Assembly: GCA_963703945.1 (NCBI GenBank)
Contig: CAVPGM010000025.1
Location: forward strand, 62,001 to 126,000
Origin: JALORV01 sp963703945
Lineage (GTDB): Bacteria > Pseudomonadota > Gammaproteobacteria > Burkholderiales > Burkholderiaceae_F
Direction of reading: 5' to 3'
Length of the DNA: 64,000 bases
Every line of letters begins with the position of its first letter. Position 1 is the first letter of the stretch. Below, piece by piece: positions 18,124 to 26,749 of the stretch. Under the pieces are notes generated by a model. That model worked only from the letters and a program-made list of their open reading frames with translations. It was not told the origin of the DNA and did not search any database. Made by a program: the position numbers and the translations under genes.

Positions 18124-19317
18124 ATGAGCGGTACAGCGACCGGGCACACGACAGGACATCGCGCCCTCTCGGCGGCACGCTGGCTGGTCATCGCTGCGAC
18201 ACTTGCCCTTTCGGCCTGCGCCACTGCGCCCCCCGTTTCCCCCGTTCCGGAAGCCCTGCTGCACGACCAATTGTTTGCTGTGCCTGCCGCGCCGGTCGAC
18301 GCCAGCCAGATCTTCGCGATGAGCGAGCCGATGCGGCGTTACCTGAGTCGCGAAATCTTCGGGCTGGTGAGGTCCAAAGGCGCGCAGGGCGCCCTCGCAG
18401 AGGCTGTCCATAGCAGGGCGCAACTGCGGCTCGAATACGACGCCTCGTTCACGCGCAACGCATCGGAGGCGTTCGAAGCCCGCACCGGCAACTGCCTGTC
18501 ACTTGTGCTGATGACCGCAGCATTTGCCAAGGAACTTGGGCTGGAAATCCGCTACCAGACTGCCATCTTCGAAGAGGTCTGGAGTCGCAGCGGGACGCTG
18601 CTGCTGCGCTCGGGTCACATCAATATCTCGCTCGGTCCCAGGTTGCAGGATCGAGGCAAGCCGTCACGCACGTTCACGATCGATTTCCTGCCGGAGCACG
18701 AGACGCGCGGACTGCGGACACGCGAAATTTCCGAGGCCACCGTGGTCGCGATGTACATGAACAACCGCGCGGTCGAGTCACTGGTGCTCGATCGGCTCGA
18801 CGACGCCTATACGTGGGCCAGCGCAGCCGTGCGGTACAACCCGAATTACCTCGGTGCACTGAACACCCTCGGCACGACCTATGCGCGCCACGGCAACATT
18901 GCAGAGGCCGAGCAGGCCTACCTGCATGTCCTGCAAATCGACCCGGCGCATACGCGTTCGATGTCCAATCTGGCCGATCTGTACGAGCGACAGGGGCGAA
19001 CGGCCGACGCTGCGCTCTGGCAGGCGCGGCTCGCGCAGCTCGAACCCGAGCCGCCCTATTACTACTTCAACCGTGGAATGGCCGCACTAAGGACGAACGA
19101 CTACGTGACTGCGCGCGACATGTTCATGCGCGAGACGGCACGTTCCCGTGATTCATCGGACTCGCACTACTGGCTGAGTGTCGCCTACTACCGGCTGGGC
19201 GAGATGGACAAGGCGGCCAAGCATCTCGGAATCGCACTCGACTACAGCACGACGCGCGGCGACCGCGACCTGTATTCCGCAAAGCTGGAAGTGCTGCGCA
19301 AGAGCGTGCAGCACTGA
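18124..19317 (+). CDS. TPR-repeat lipoprotein with transglutaminase-like segment
   Basis: 397 residues. A lipobox (LALSAC) is followed by a region with FEARTGNCLSLVLMTAAFAKELGLEIRYQ, which resembles the catalytic Cys segment of transglutaminase-like core-2 domains, then tetratricopeptide repeats (NYLGALNTLGTTYARHGNIAEAEQAYLHVLQIDP and two more) to about residue 370. GGAGGAGGC is directly before the ATG. It is probably anchored to a membrane facing the periplasm. Function unknown; peptidase or scaffold roles are possible. Confidence 0.75.
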   Translation: MSGTATGHTTGHRALSAARWLVIAATLALSACATAPPVSPVPEALLHDQLFAVPAAPVDASQIFAMSEPMRRYLSREIFGLVRSKGAQGALAEAVHSRAQLRLEYDASFTRNASEAFEARTGNCLSLVLMTAAFAKELGLEIRYQTAIFEEVWSRSGTLLLRSGHINISLGPRLQDRGKPSRTFTIDFLPEHETRGLRTREISEATVVAMYMNNRAVESLVLDRLDDAYTWASAAVRYNPNYLGALNTLGTTYARHGNIAEAEQAYLHVLQIDPAHTRSMSNLADLYERQGRTADAALWQARLAQLEPEPPYYYFNRGMAALRTNDYVTARDMFMRETARSRDSSDSHYWLSVAYYRLGEMDKAAKHLGIALDYSTTRGDRDLYSAKLEVLRKSVQH

Positions 19318-19373
19318 CCTGGCGACTCGCGAGCACTGGCGCGGTCGTCGCCGCGCGGAGCACGCGAGGAAAC

Positions 19374-19586
19374 CTAGCAGCCGCCCTTCTTCGGCTTCTT
19401 CGCTTCTTCTTTCTTCTCGTCTTTCGTAGCGTCAGCGGCTTTAGCGTCGGTCGACTTCGCGTCCGCTTTCTTCGCCTCGGTCTTCTTCTCTTCCTTCTTC
19501 TCCGCTGGCTTGTCCTGCGCGGCGACCGGAGCCTGGATCAACGCGATGGCCGACAGCAGGGCCACAGTCAGCAACTTCTTCATCAT
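19374..19586 (-). CDS. small secreted Lys/Glu/Ala-rich protein
   Basis: 70 residues with a signal peptide (KKLLTVALLSAIALIQAPVAAQ) followed by a low-complexity chain of Lys, Glu, Asp and Ala ending in KPKKGGC. Such highly charged exported peptides are common and lack a known role; the terminal Cys is odd. AGGA sits six bases before the first of two adjacent ATG codons. It converges on the TPR gene. Confidence 0.55.
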   Translation of the reverse strand: MMKKLLTVALLSAIALIQAPVAAQDKPAEKKEEKKTEAKKADAKSTDAKAADATKDEKKEEAKKPKKGGC

Positions 19587-19815
19587 TCGAATTCCTCGCA
19601 AGAACCTTCAGGTGACCCGGACCCAACGGTCCGCTGGCGGTCGCGGTTGACGCGGGCGGTCAGACGCGCCCGGCGCGCGGCCGGAGTGTAGCCGCGGACC
19701 GTTGCCCGGGTCAGCGCCTCACACCGCTCGGTCTATGCATATAAGCGCAAAGTCATTGGATGCCATGGCGTCTCCGCTACCTTGCTCGTCCCGACTCGCC
19801 GCACGTTACTTCGAC

Positions 19816-20298
19816 ATGTCCCTATCAACCGCCTTCACTGCAGCGGACACGACGCTGTCCGCCGAAGTCATCTTCGACCTGGCCGATGCCCGCCGCATTG
19901 AACTCGAATTGCCGTACGCCGGTGCTGTGACGCCGACCGAGGCGTGGGCATTGGTCGAGCAGGGGAAGGCGCGCCTCGTCGACGTGCGCACTCCGCCCGA
20001 GTACAAGTTCGTCGGGTCGGTGCCCGGGTCGGTGAACATCGAATGGCGCGGCGCGGATATCCTGCCGAGCGCGATGTTCGTCAATGCGTTGAAGAACGTG
20101 GTCCGCACCGGTGACGCGGTGCTGCTGATCTGCCGCAGCGGCGTGCGTTCTCATTCGGCCGCGTGCGCAGCGACTGCGATGGGATTCGGTCGCGTGTACA
20201 ACGTGCTCGAAGGATTCGAGGGACAGCGAAATCACGCCGGCCGTCGCGGCTCAATCGACGGCTGGCGACGCCACGACCTGCCGTGGAGCCAGGACTAG
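19816..20298 (+). CDS. rhodanese-like sulfurtransferase, single domain
   Basis: 160 residues. The rhodanese fold is marked by LVDVRTPPEYKFVGSVPGSVNI and the active loop LICRSGVRSHSA with Cys106. No signal peptide on this start. It would carry persulfide sulfur in the cytoplasm. No good ribosome site is seen before ATG 19816, and the frame remains open to 19702 through a TTG, so the N-terminus is uncertain. Its last 48 bases overlap the convergent DUF488 gene. Confidence 0.75.
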   Translation: MSLSTAFTAADTTLSAEVIFDLADARRIELELPYAGAVTPTEAWALVEQGKARLVDVRTPPEYKFVGSVPGSVNIEWRGADILPSAMFVNALKNVVRTGDAVLLICRSGVRSHSAACAATAMGFGRVYNVLEGFEGQRNHAGRRGSIDGWRRHDLPWSQD

Positions 20299-20700
20299 GG
20301 CCTGGACGATGTCCGCGACGATGTCCGCGCCGCGTTCGGCCAGCAGTTGCCGAAGCAACGGGCGATGGCAACGCGACTCGTCCTCGCAGTAGCATCCGAC
20401 CGAAAACCGCGCCGTATGGGACAACGCGGCCAGCAGGTCGAGCGTCCGGCTCGGCTCGGCTGCTGACATTTCCGCGCGGTACTTTCTCGCGAATCCCTGC
20501 CACGCGGATTCACTTGCGGCGGACTGACCGAGCTTCATCAGTTCGGCACTCGGCGCCAGGTTGGGAAACCAGACGTCGTACCAGTTGTCTGCGGCGAACC
20601 GTTCCTTCGGAACACCACGTGGCGGCCTGCGCACCGTTCCGATGCGCAGGCCTTCGTCGGCATGGCGCGGCGTTCCCAGTCGAACAACGCGGATTGCCAT
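20251..20700 (-). CDS. DUF488 family protein
   Basis: 149 residues with the family hallmarks: IGTVRRPPRGVPKERFAADNWYDVWFPNLAPS near the N-terminus and the conserved cysteine cluster VGCYCEDESRCHRPLLRQLLAERG. The family is uncharacterised; conserved Cys/His suggest metal binding or redox chemistry. It lies ten bases downstream of the DUF4255-like gene on the same strand and overlaps the rhodanese gene at its 3' end. Confidence 0.75.
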   Translation of the reverse strand: MAIRVVRLGTPRHADEGLRIGTVRRPPRGVPKERFAADNWYDVWFPNLAPSAELMKLGQSAASESAWQGFARKYRAEMSAAEPSRTLDLLAALSHTARFSVGCYCEDESRCHRPLLRQLLAERGADIVADIVQALVLAPRQVVASPAVD

Positions 20701-20709
20701 GACGGATCC

Positions 20710-21237
20710 TCAGTCGCCTTCCAGGTGAATGCTACGTGCGTGGATCGGCAGTACCAGTGGCGGTGCGGCGGCGAGCGACCGCGAGAGCGCGAGCAGGTCG
20801 GCCAGCGGCAGATCCTCCACCAGCAACGCCACGTCTTCATTCGGCTTGAAGATGTCCGCGCCGTGGTTGAGACGCTCGCTGGTCAGGATCGGGCGATCGG
20901 ACAGCCGTCGCAGCATCCATCCGATCACTGCCTGCTGAACGGCAGGCGAGGCCGAACGCGTCCACAGCAGGTAATGCAGATCAGCTGCCACCGCGGATGG
21001 ACGCACGCCGGTCCTGACTTCGGGCTTCGGGGCGCCCGCCACTGCCCGGCGCATCGCCGGCACCGGAGCGAAGCGATAGAGCCAGAGCAGGACACGCGGC
21101 CGCGAGTCGGCGGGTTCGTTGGCAGCCGACGGGTCGTGCGCCTCGATGCCTGACACGCCGAGGTTCGACGGAAATCCGTCCGACAACATGCGGATCAGGG
21201 CGGTCGTGGTCGCAGCAAGTGCGGTGTAAGTGGCCAT
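20710..21237 (-). CDS. Pvc16/DUF4255-like protein, orphan
   Basis: 175 residues. The pattern RVLLWLYRFAPVPAMRR, followed by AADLHYLLWTRSASPAVQQAVIGWMLRRLSDRPIL, matches the N-terminal domain of Pvc16 (DUF4255), the sheath-terminator/cap protein of extracellular contractile injection systems. No sheath, tube, baseplate or AAA ATPase gene of such a system is in the window. The assignment is by remembered sequence pattern only. It forms a short minus-strand unit with DUF488. Confidence 0.5.
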   Translation of the reverse strand: MATYTALAATTTALIRMLSDGFPSNLGVSGIEAHDPSAANEPADSRPRVLLWLYRFAPVPAMRRAVAGAPKPEVRTGVRPSAVAADLHYLLWTRSASPAVQQAVIGWMLRRLSDRPILTSERLNHGADIFKPNEDVALLVEDLPLADLLALSRSLAAAPPLVLPIHARSIHLEGD

Positions 21238-21304
21238 CGTCTGCCTTCAGTATGGGTCTCAGGGTTCTGGTTACCGCGAATTGGCGTGGGGCAAGTTTTC
21301 GAAG

Positions 21305-21583
21305 TCACCGGCCGGGCGACGACGGCGCCGGGCGTTCGGGCGGCAGCGCTCCGGCATTTGCAGGCAGCGTGCTGACGCCAGAACCGCCTCCGTCGGGCGG
21401 CGGCGGCAGCGGCAGCGGACGAGTGCGCTCGGTCCACGGCTGCAGACTCGTCGCGGACATGTCGTACACCTGGTGAAAGCCGGCCAGATCGCTATCCGAG
21501 GTGCCGACCTGGAGGTTGTACCCGGCACATCCGCTTAATGCCAAGGCCGCCGCGACGACCGCCGCTCGCAAGCGTCGGTTCAT
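21305..21583 (-). CDS. small lipoprotein with Pro-rich tail
   Basis: 92 residues with a classic lipobox (LALSGC) and a C-terminal low-complexity Pro/Gly tail. No family recognised. Its ATG overlaps the stop of the upstream VOC gene, so it is translated as part of the same unit. Confidence 0.6.
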   Translation of the reverse strand: MNRRLRAAVVAAALALSGCAGYNLQVGTSDSDLAGFHQVYDMSATSLQPWTERTRPLPLPPPPDGGGSGVSTLPANAGALPPERPAPSSPGR

Positions 21584-22449
21584 TGGGGACTCCAGCTGGC
21601 GACCGCAAACGGCGCGCCCAGAGGATCAACCAGAACGGCAACTTGTGATCGATGGTGGGCGCGCGGCGCAACGATGACGCGGGCGCCATTGCTCTGCGCG
21701 CGCGCGATCGTTGCGGCGACGTCGGCGACGCGAACATACGGGATCCACGCGGAAGGCAGCGTCGGATCGGGACTGCGCATCACGCCCGCGCGCTCTCGCC
21801 CGCCGGCAGACAGCACGTAGGACTCGCCGGCTCCCTTGGCTCCGCTGTCGGCGAGGGCATAGCCGAACACGTCGCGATAGAAATCGGCAGCGCGCCCCGG
21901 CTCGCCGGTCCACAACTCGGCCCATAGCCATTCACTGACCGCCCCGAGGTGATCGGACGGGTCACCTCGCTCACTGCTGACGACTGCAAATCGGGCCCCT
22001 GACGGATCGCTCAGCACCGTCATTTCGCCGCGCCCGGGAAGCGCTCGAGGGGAAACGACGACCTTGCCGCCGTGGTCGCGTGCACGCGCGGCCATGGTCT
22101 TCGGGTCGCCACTGACGAGTCCGATCCAGCGCGCGCCTGCGACTCCCGCGCTGGTCGCTGCCGGCACGATTCCGCCGATCGGCCGGCCGTTTGCGAGCAC
22201 CGTGACGTAGCCGGGTGCGCCTCCGGCGCCGGGCACGGTCCGATAGGTCCACTGGAAGACTCGTGCGTAGAAATCCGACGAGCGGGCAACATCAGTCGTC
22301 ACCAGATCGGCCCACAGCCAGCGGCCTGCCACCCGAGCGGCGGCAGTTGGTTCGCCGATCGACGGCCACACCGGCGTCTGGGCATCGGCCGTCGTGGTGA
22401 CCGTCATCACGAGCACACACGCCGCCAACCGGCGCGCACTGGAATTCAC
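21580..22449 (-). CDS. exported VOC (glyoxalase/bleomycin resistance) protein, two domains
   Basis: 289 residues from a GTG start. A signal-peptide-like N-terminus (to about TTADA) precedes two VOC domains (about 45-160 and 173-285), each opening with a WADL/WAEL strand and a DFYARVF or DFYRDVFGY helix. VOC proteins bind metals and small molecules; this tandem secreted type has no assigned reaction. The frame stays open to 23280 but upstream sequence is low-quality and lies opposite another gene, so the GTG at 22449 is preferred. Confidence 0.7.
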   Translation of the reverse strand: MNSSARRLAACVLVMTVTTTADAQTPVWPSIGEPTAAARVAGRWLWADLVTTDVARSSDFYARVFQWTYRTVPGAGGAPGYVTVLANGRPIGGIVPAATSAGVAGARWIGLVSGDPKTMAARARDHGGKVVVSPRALPGRGEMTVLSDPSGARFAVVSSERGDPSDHLGAVSEWLWAELWTGEPGRAADFYRDVFGYALADSGAKGAGESYVLSAGGRERAGVMRSPDPTLPSAWIPYVRVADVAATIARAQSNGARVIVAPRAHHRSQVAVLVDPLGAPFAVASWSPQ

Positions 22450-22602
22450 CTGGCCGTCCCTTCCCTCTGCGCTCTTCGCCCGTAGTGTAGCGACGGGGCT
22501 CCAGGACGCTGGCCGGGCACCAGGCTTGCAGGACGCGCTCGGAGTTGGCAGCCGGCTCTGCGCCCCGCACAATGCGTCCACACGCGCGCCATCGGAATCC
22601 GC

Positions 22603-23211
22603 ATGAACAGTCGAACGAGTCACCGCCTGCTGCCGCCAATTCTTGGCGCCTGTCTGCTGGCCGCCTGCGCCACAACGAAGATGGACGCTCAATGGTCCAA
22701 CCCGGAGTTCAAGGGTGTGTCGCTGCGTGATCAGGTTGTCATGGTGGCGTGCCAGGCCCGCGATTTCACGACGCAGGCCGTGTGCGAGGACCAGGCAGCG
22801 ACACAACTCGCCGCACGCGGAGCGAAGCCGATGAAATTCTCGCTGGCCAGCACGGGCGCACCGCCGGCCAACGAGGCGATCGAGGCGGCGGCCAAACGCG
22901 CCAATGCGCGCGCGGTGTTTCGCAGTTCGCTGAGCACCTTCATGCCGGCCGTCAGTTCCGGGCCGACCATCGGCATCGGCGTTGGCGGAGGCGGCTACCA
23001 CGGCGGCGCCGCGGGCGGGATTTCGCTCCCGGTGGGCGGCGGCACGGTCACCGAGGCCTATGCAGCAGACACGGCGATCGTCGATGCCGCTACGGGCAAA
23101 CTCATGTGGACCGGACGCGCGACCACTCCCACCGGCAGTGACACGACCGCGCAACTCGCTGACCTCGCACGCGTCACGATAGAGGCACTGCAGGCTGCCG
23201 GGCTGCTCTGA
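22603..23211 (+). CDS. lipoprotein, DUF4136-like
   Basis: 202 residues with a lipobox (LLAACATTKMDAQW) and a soluble domain that contains a Gly-rich patch (IGIGVGGGGYHGGAAGGIS) and the ending AIVDAATGKLMWTGRATTP. The pattern is that of DUF4136-type outer-membrane lipoproteins. Function unknown. It is divergent from the VOC gene. Confidence 0.65.
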   Translation: MNSRTSHRLLPPILGACLLAACATTKMDAQWSNPEFKGVSLRDQVVMVACQARDFTTQAVCEDQAATQLAARGAKPMKFSLASTGAPPANEAIEAAAKRANARAVFRSSLSTFMPAVSSGPTIGIGVGGGGYHGGAAGGISLPVGGGTVTEAYAADTAIVDAATGKLMWTGRATTPTGSDTTAQLADLARVTIEALQAAGLL

Positions 23212-23312
23212 CTCTAGCTGTCGCGACGCTGTCCGTCGCCGACGTGGCGGTGACCGCCGGCATCCGCGCAACGTGACCATCGACAGGCTTCACGGCCCGA
23301 GCGTGACACCGC

Positions 23313-23328
23313 ATACCCCGTAGGGTAT
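23313..23328. promoter_or_regulatory. CsoR/CstR-type operator upstream of yeeE genes
   Basis: ATACCCCGTAGGGTAT: two 6-base half-sites ATACCC / GGGTAT with a 4-base spacer, about 100 bases before the YeeE/YedE gene. This is the shape of operators bound by CsoR-family repressors, of which CstR senses persulfides and controls rhodaneses and sulfur transporters. The regulator gene is not in the window. A related site stands before the convergent rhodanese. Confidence 0.6.
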
Positions 23329-23425
23329 ATTTGCCGGGGTTGATCGCGGGCAATTGCGCAACGCCTCGGACCGCCTACTCTAGGCCACGTGGCGTCGCAA
23401 CTCCGCCAAGGTCCGGAGGACTCGA

Positions 23426-23998
23426 ATGTCAGATGCACTTTCTCACCGAATGCCCGGTTCGGGTGCCACCACTCTGGGCGGCGCACACACCGCGGTGCGG
23501 CCTTACTGGAACCCGTACCTCGTCGGCTTCATGCTCGGCCTCGTCCTGCTAGCGACCTATATGGTGACCGGTCGCGGCCTCGGAGCAACCGGCGCGTTCT
23601 CGTCGGTCGCGGCATGGCTGGCGGGTCTGCTCTCTGCCGATCACGTTGCCGCGAATGCAGTGCACTCGCGCTACTGGAACGACGGTGCCCCGCTCGCGTC
23701 ATGGACGATCTTCCTGCTGATCGGCGCTTTCATCGGCGCACTCATCTCGGGAATGCTGGGCGGACGCGTCAGCCCGTCGATCGAGCGCGGCCCGCGCATC
23801 ACCGACAACAAGCGCCTGCTGCTCGCCTTCTTCGGAGGCTTGCTCGCAGCCTTCGGCGCCAAGATTGCCAGGGGCTGCACCAGCGGCCAGGTGCTCACCG
23901 GCGGCTCCATACTCAACGTTGGCAGCCTGGTGTTCATGGTCGCGGTGTTCGTCGCGGCCTACGCACTGGCGTATTTCGTCCGGAAGGAGTGGATCTGA
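23426..23998 (+). CDS. YeeE/YedE family sulfur-compound transporter, N-terminal half
   Basis: 190 residues with about four membrane helices and the conserved family motif RGCTSGQVLTGGSI (Cys in GCTSG), known from thiosulfate transporters of the YeeE/TsuA family. Here the fold is split in two genes; the second half follows with a TGATG overlap. Together they should import thiosulfate or another sulfane-sulfur compound. The N-terminal 25 residues are polar. The CsoR/CstR-type site upstream fits persulfide control. Confidence 0.85.
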   Translation: MSDALSHRMPGSGATTLGGAHTAVRPYWNPYLVGFMLGLVLLATYMVTGRGLGATGAFSSVAAWLAGLLSADHVAANAVHSRYWNDGAPLASWTIFLLIGAFIGALISGMLGGRVSPSIERGPRITDNKRLLLAFFGGLLAAFGAKIARGCTSGQVLTGGSILNVGSLVFMVAVFVAAYALAYFVRKEWI

Positions 23999-24597
23999 TG
24001 CTGCCCCTCGCCAATCACATCGAGTTCAGTGCCATCGCTGACCTGGCGATTGCCGTGCTGCTCGGGTTCGGGTTCGGCTTCTGCCTCGAGCGGGCGGGAT
24101 TCGGCAGCGCTCGCAAGCTGACGGCCGTGTTCTACTTCTTCGACATGTCCGTCGTGAAGGTCATGTTCACGGCAATCGTCACGGCGATGGTCGGGCTGTT
24201 CGTGCTGTCCGCAGCCGGCATGATGGCCATGTCCGATCTTTACATCGAACCGACTTCGTACGCGGCGCAGCTGCTCGGGGGCCTGGTATTCGGCGCCGGC
24301 TTCATCGTCGGCGGCTACTGCCCAGGGACTTCGGTCGCAGCGATGGCCACCGGCAAGAAGGATGGCCTCGTGTTCGCGCTCGGCATGCTGGCGGGCGTCA
24401 TGGCGTACGCCGAGTTCACGCCGGGTATCGAAGCCTGGATCAAGGCGACGAGCAGCGGTGAAGTTACCTTGCCGGCACTGACCGGTATCGGCATGGGCTG
24501 GTGGGTCGTGGCCTTCGTGGCCTTCCTGCTGCTGGCCGCCCGGGGCATGGATTGGCTGCAGCGCCGCTTCAGCCACTTGCGGCCGCGCATCGCCTGA
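23998..24597 (+). CDS. YeeE/YedE family sulfur-compound transporter, C-terminal half
   Basis: 199 residues with five or six membrane helices. It carries the second set of family motifs, GFCLERAGFGSARKL and GGYCPGTSVAAMATGK, each with the conserved Cys thought to relay sulfur. It is translationally coupled to the preceding gene (TGATG). The pair is the common split form of YeeE in proteobacteria. Confidence 0.87.
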   Translation: MLPLANHIEFSAIADLAIAVLLGFGFGFCLERAGFGSARKLTAVFYFFDMSVVKVMFTAIVTAMVGLFVLSAAGMMAMSDLYIEPTSYAAQLLGGLVFGAGFIVGGYCPGTSVAAMATGKKDGLVFALGMLAGVMAYAEFTPGIEAWIKATSSGEVTLPALTGIGMGWWVVAFVAFLLLAARGMDWLQRRFSHLRPRIA

Positions 24598-24637
24598 GGT
24601 CCTCCAGGCGTGCGCAGCCAGTGCGAGACAAAAGGAA

Positions 24638-24661
24638 AACGGCCACCTCGCGGTGGCCGTT
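24638..24661. terminator. rho-independent terminator between convergent sulfur genes
   Basis: A perfect 10-base stem (AACGGCCACC / GGTGGCCGTT) with a TCGC loop. On the minus strand it runs into TTTTCCTTTT, so it terminates the tandem rhodanese gene; it may also end the yeeE transcript on the plus strand, where no T-run follows. Confidence 0.85.
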
Positions 24662-24710
24662 CCTCGGGAGGATGCAAGCGGCTGGAACTGCTTGCCCTTA
24701 GCGCAGCGCG

Positions 24711-25694
24711 TCACTGGCGCGGTTTGGCAGCTGTCCGCTCCAACTCGCCGAATCGGTTCTCCAGACCCTTGACAGCAGCCGGCAGCGAACCGAAGTTGGT
24801 CCAGACCTCGTCCTCCACCGGCGCGTTGAGCCAGCTCGAGTAGCCGAGCCACGACGAGTCGTACACCTTGACGTTCTTGTAGCCGAGGTCCGTCAGCACC
24901 GCCGCGGTCTCCGAAGCGCGGTTCCCGCTCTGGCAATAGACGATGATTTCCTTGGCAGGATCGAGCTTCTCATAGACCTTCGCGAGTTCGGCACGCGGCT
25001 TCAACGCCATACCGGCGGAATCCTTGACCTTGCCAGCGCGCAGCTTGGCGCGCGTGTCCGGATCGACCCAGCTCTGTTCGAACGGCACGTTGATCGCCGT
25101 CGGAATGTGGCCGCCGCGGATCGCGCGGATATCTTCCGCATTGAACTCCTTTGGAGTGCGCACATCGAGGAACTGCATGTCGGCGCGCTTAAGCGCCGCG
25201 ACGACTTCCTTGGAACTGACGATGACACCCGGCTGCGGCGTCAGCTTCAGCGCAACCGGGTTGACCTTCGTCGCGGTCGTTGAGACGGGTTGGCCCGCCG
25301 TGCGCCAGCCCTCGATGCCATCGTGGAACACACGCGCGTTGGCGGCGCCGAAATACCGCAACGTCAGTTGCGCGAAGTACACGGACGGCAGGCCGCGATC
25401 ACCATAAACGATGATCTCGCGCGCGGGATCGATGCCGGCTGCGCCAAGAACCTTCTCGAGATCGGCGGTCGGCAGGTAGTCCTCGGTATACGCATCGCGC
25501 AGCGTCAGCGTGGGATCGCCGACATTGACCGCGCCGGGGATATGGCCCTTTGCATAGGCGTCTTGATCGCGCGCGTCCCAGATCAGCACTCCGCGCGCGG
25601 CAGCCTGCTTCACGGCGTCGATATCGACGATGGTCTGCGCCATTGCCACCGACACGGCGAGCGCCAGCGCCAGACTCATCAGCCACTTCTTCAT
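24711..25694 (-). CDS. periplasmic tandem-rhodanese sulfurtransferase
   Basis: 327 residues with a signal peptide (to AMA, 1-19) and two rhodanese domains. The C-terminal domain has the active loop IVYCQSGNRAS with Cys254. The N-terminal domain (about 22-138) has Gly at the matching place (IVYGDRGLPS, Gly98) and is therefore catalytically dead, as in classical two-domain rhodaneses. It likely passes sulfane sulfur in the periplasm, in step with the convergent YeeE/YedE transporter, with which it shares an operator type. Confidence 0.88.
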   Translation of the reverse strand: MKKWLMSLALALAVSVAMAQTIVDIDAVKQAAARGVLIWDARDQDAYAKGHIPGAVNVGDPTLTLRDAYTEDYLPTADLEKVLGAAGIDPAREIIVYGDRGLPSVYFAQLTLRYFGAANARVFHDGIEGWRTAGQPVSTTATKVNPVALKLTPQPGVIVSSKEVVAALKRADMQFLDVRTPKEFNAEDIRAIRGGHIPTAINVPFEQSWVDPDTRAKLRAGKVKDSAGMALKPRAELAKVYEKLDPAKEIIVYCQSGNRASETAAVLTDLGYKNVKVYDSSWLGYSSWLNAPVEDEVWTNFGSLPAAVKGLENRFGELERTAAKPRQ

Positions 25695-25744
25695 TGCGGT
25701 CCTCCCCGGTCAAGCGGCGATCGGCCCCATGACCGTCGCCACCG

Positions 25745-25760
25745 ATACACCGGGGAGTAT
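25745..25760. promoter_or_regulatory. second CsoR/CstR-type operator, upstream of the tandem rhodanese
   Basis: ATACACCGGGGAGTAT, 16 bases, 50 bases before the rhodanese start. The outer ATAC/GTAT arms, total length and C/G-rich interior match the site at 23313-23328, so the two convergent transcripts are probably controlled by one persulfide-type regulator. Confidence 0.5.
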
Positions 25761-25819
25761 ACAAGTTACGCCGGCACCCGAACTTCAGCAGCGTCAAGAA
25801 GTAGCGTTGCCGAACCTGA

Positions 25820-26665
25820 TCAGCGCATTCCCGCTGCCTGCCGGTGCCTGGCGCGCTCGATGGCTGCGGCGAGTTCCTGATGACGCTGCGACTCGGGTCG
25901 CAAATACCCCAGCAACTCGCTCCAGTAATGCGCCGCGTCCGCGTAGCGACCCTCCTCGTACGAGATGCCACCTGCCATTTCCAGCGCCACCGGATGTCGC
26001 GCATCGATCGCGAGTGCCTGCGCCACCAGTTCGGCAGGCCGGCCCCGCAACGAGCCTCCCTGCATCATGGCAAGTGCATCGGCGTACTCGCACAGCACCG
26101 CGGGGTCGCGCGCAACCTTTGGCGACAGGGCCATCGCCCGCTGATACGCGTCGGCAGCCGCTGCAAGATCGGACTGTTCTGACCGTGCGCGTGCGAGCAG
26201 CACCCAGGCACGCGCATCTTCCGGATGCTGCCGCAGATGCACTTCGAGTTCATTGCGCGAGGCAACGGAGCTCGAAGCAGCACCGCTCGCGATCGTGATG
26301 CGGCCGAGTTCGCGGGGATTGCCGAAGTACAGATAGAGCAGCGTCGCGAAAACAGGCACCGCGATCGCAACCGCCACCGCGGCCGCGCGGCCGCGCGCCG
26401 TGCGTTGCTGTCGATCGGGAGCGATATCCGCCAGCATCCGCTGCAGCAACTCGTCACGGGCGCGCTCGGCATCGTCAGCGGCGAGCAGTCCAGCGCTTGC
26501 GTCGTGTCGGATCTCGTCGTCTTGCTGGCGATAGATTTCGGCATTCATTTGCGAGCGCGACATGCCCTGTCCGCGCTGCGGTCGCCACAGCGTCGGCAGC
26601 ACGAAGCCGAGCGCGATCGCAACGAGCGTGCCGGCCACCAGCAGGAAGACGAGCGTCGTGTTCAC
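25820..26665 (-). CDS. CcmI/NrfG-like TPR protein, second copy
   Basis: 281 residues from a GTG with GGAAGG upstream. It has two N-terminal membrane helices (LVFLLVAGTLVAIALGFVL and AVAVAIAVPVFATLLYLYF), a cytoplasmic loop between them with NAEIYRQQDDEI, and a periplasmic TPR domain (RAWVLLARARSEQSDLAAAADAYQRAMALSP). This is the CcmI/CycH layout; CcmI presents apocytochrome to the heme-ligation complex. A full ccmI already exists 2 kb upstream, so this copy, placed 84 bases after the octaheme reductase gene, may be a dedicated chaperone for that enzyme, as NrfG is for CXXCK hemes in E. coli. That role is inferred. Confidence 0.8.
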   Translation of the reverse strand: MNTTLVFLLVAGTLVAIALGFVLPTLWRPQRGQGMSRSQMNAEIYRQQDDEIRHDASAGLLAADDAERARDELLQRMLADIAPDRQQRTARGRAAAVAVAIAVPVFATLLYLYFGNPRELGRITIASGAASSSVASRNELEVHLRQHPEDARAWVLLARARSEQSDLAAAADAYQRAMALSPKVARDPAVLCEYADALAMMQGGSLRGRPAELVAQALAIDARHPVALEMAGGISYEEGRYADAAHYWSELLGYLRPESQRHQELAAAIERARHRQAAGMR

Positions 26666-26749
26666 GGTGCCTTCCAGCGAACTATAAGGCGTCACAAAGC
26701 GGGCCGACGCGCGCAGTGTTCGCGTCGGCCAGTCGATCGCAGCTCGACG

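Noticed and set aside
21580..23280. 566-codon minus-strand frame as a fusion with the VOC protein
   Set aside because: The first half overlaps the lipoprotein gene on the other strand and has no domain; the GTG at 22449 opens a signal peptide and the VOC domains.
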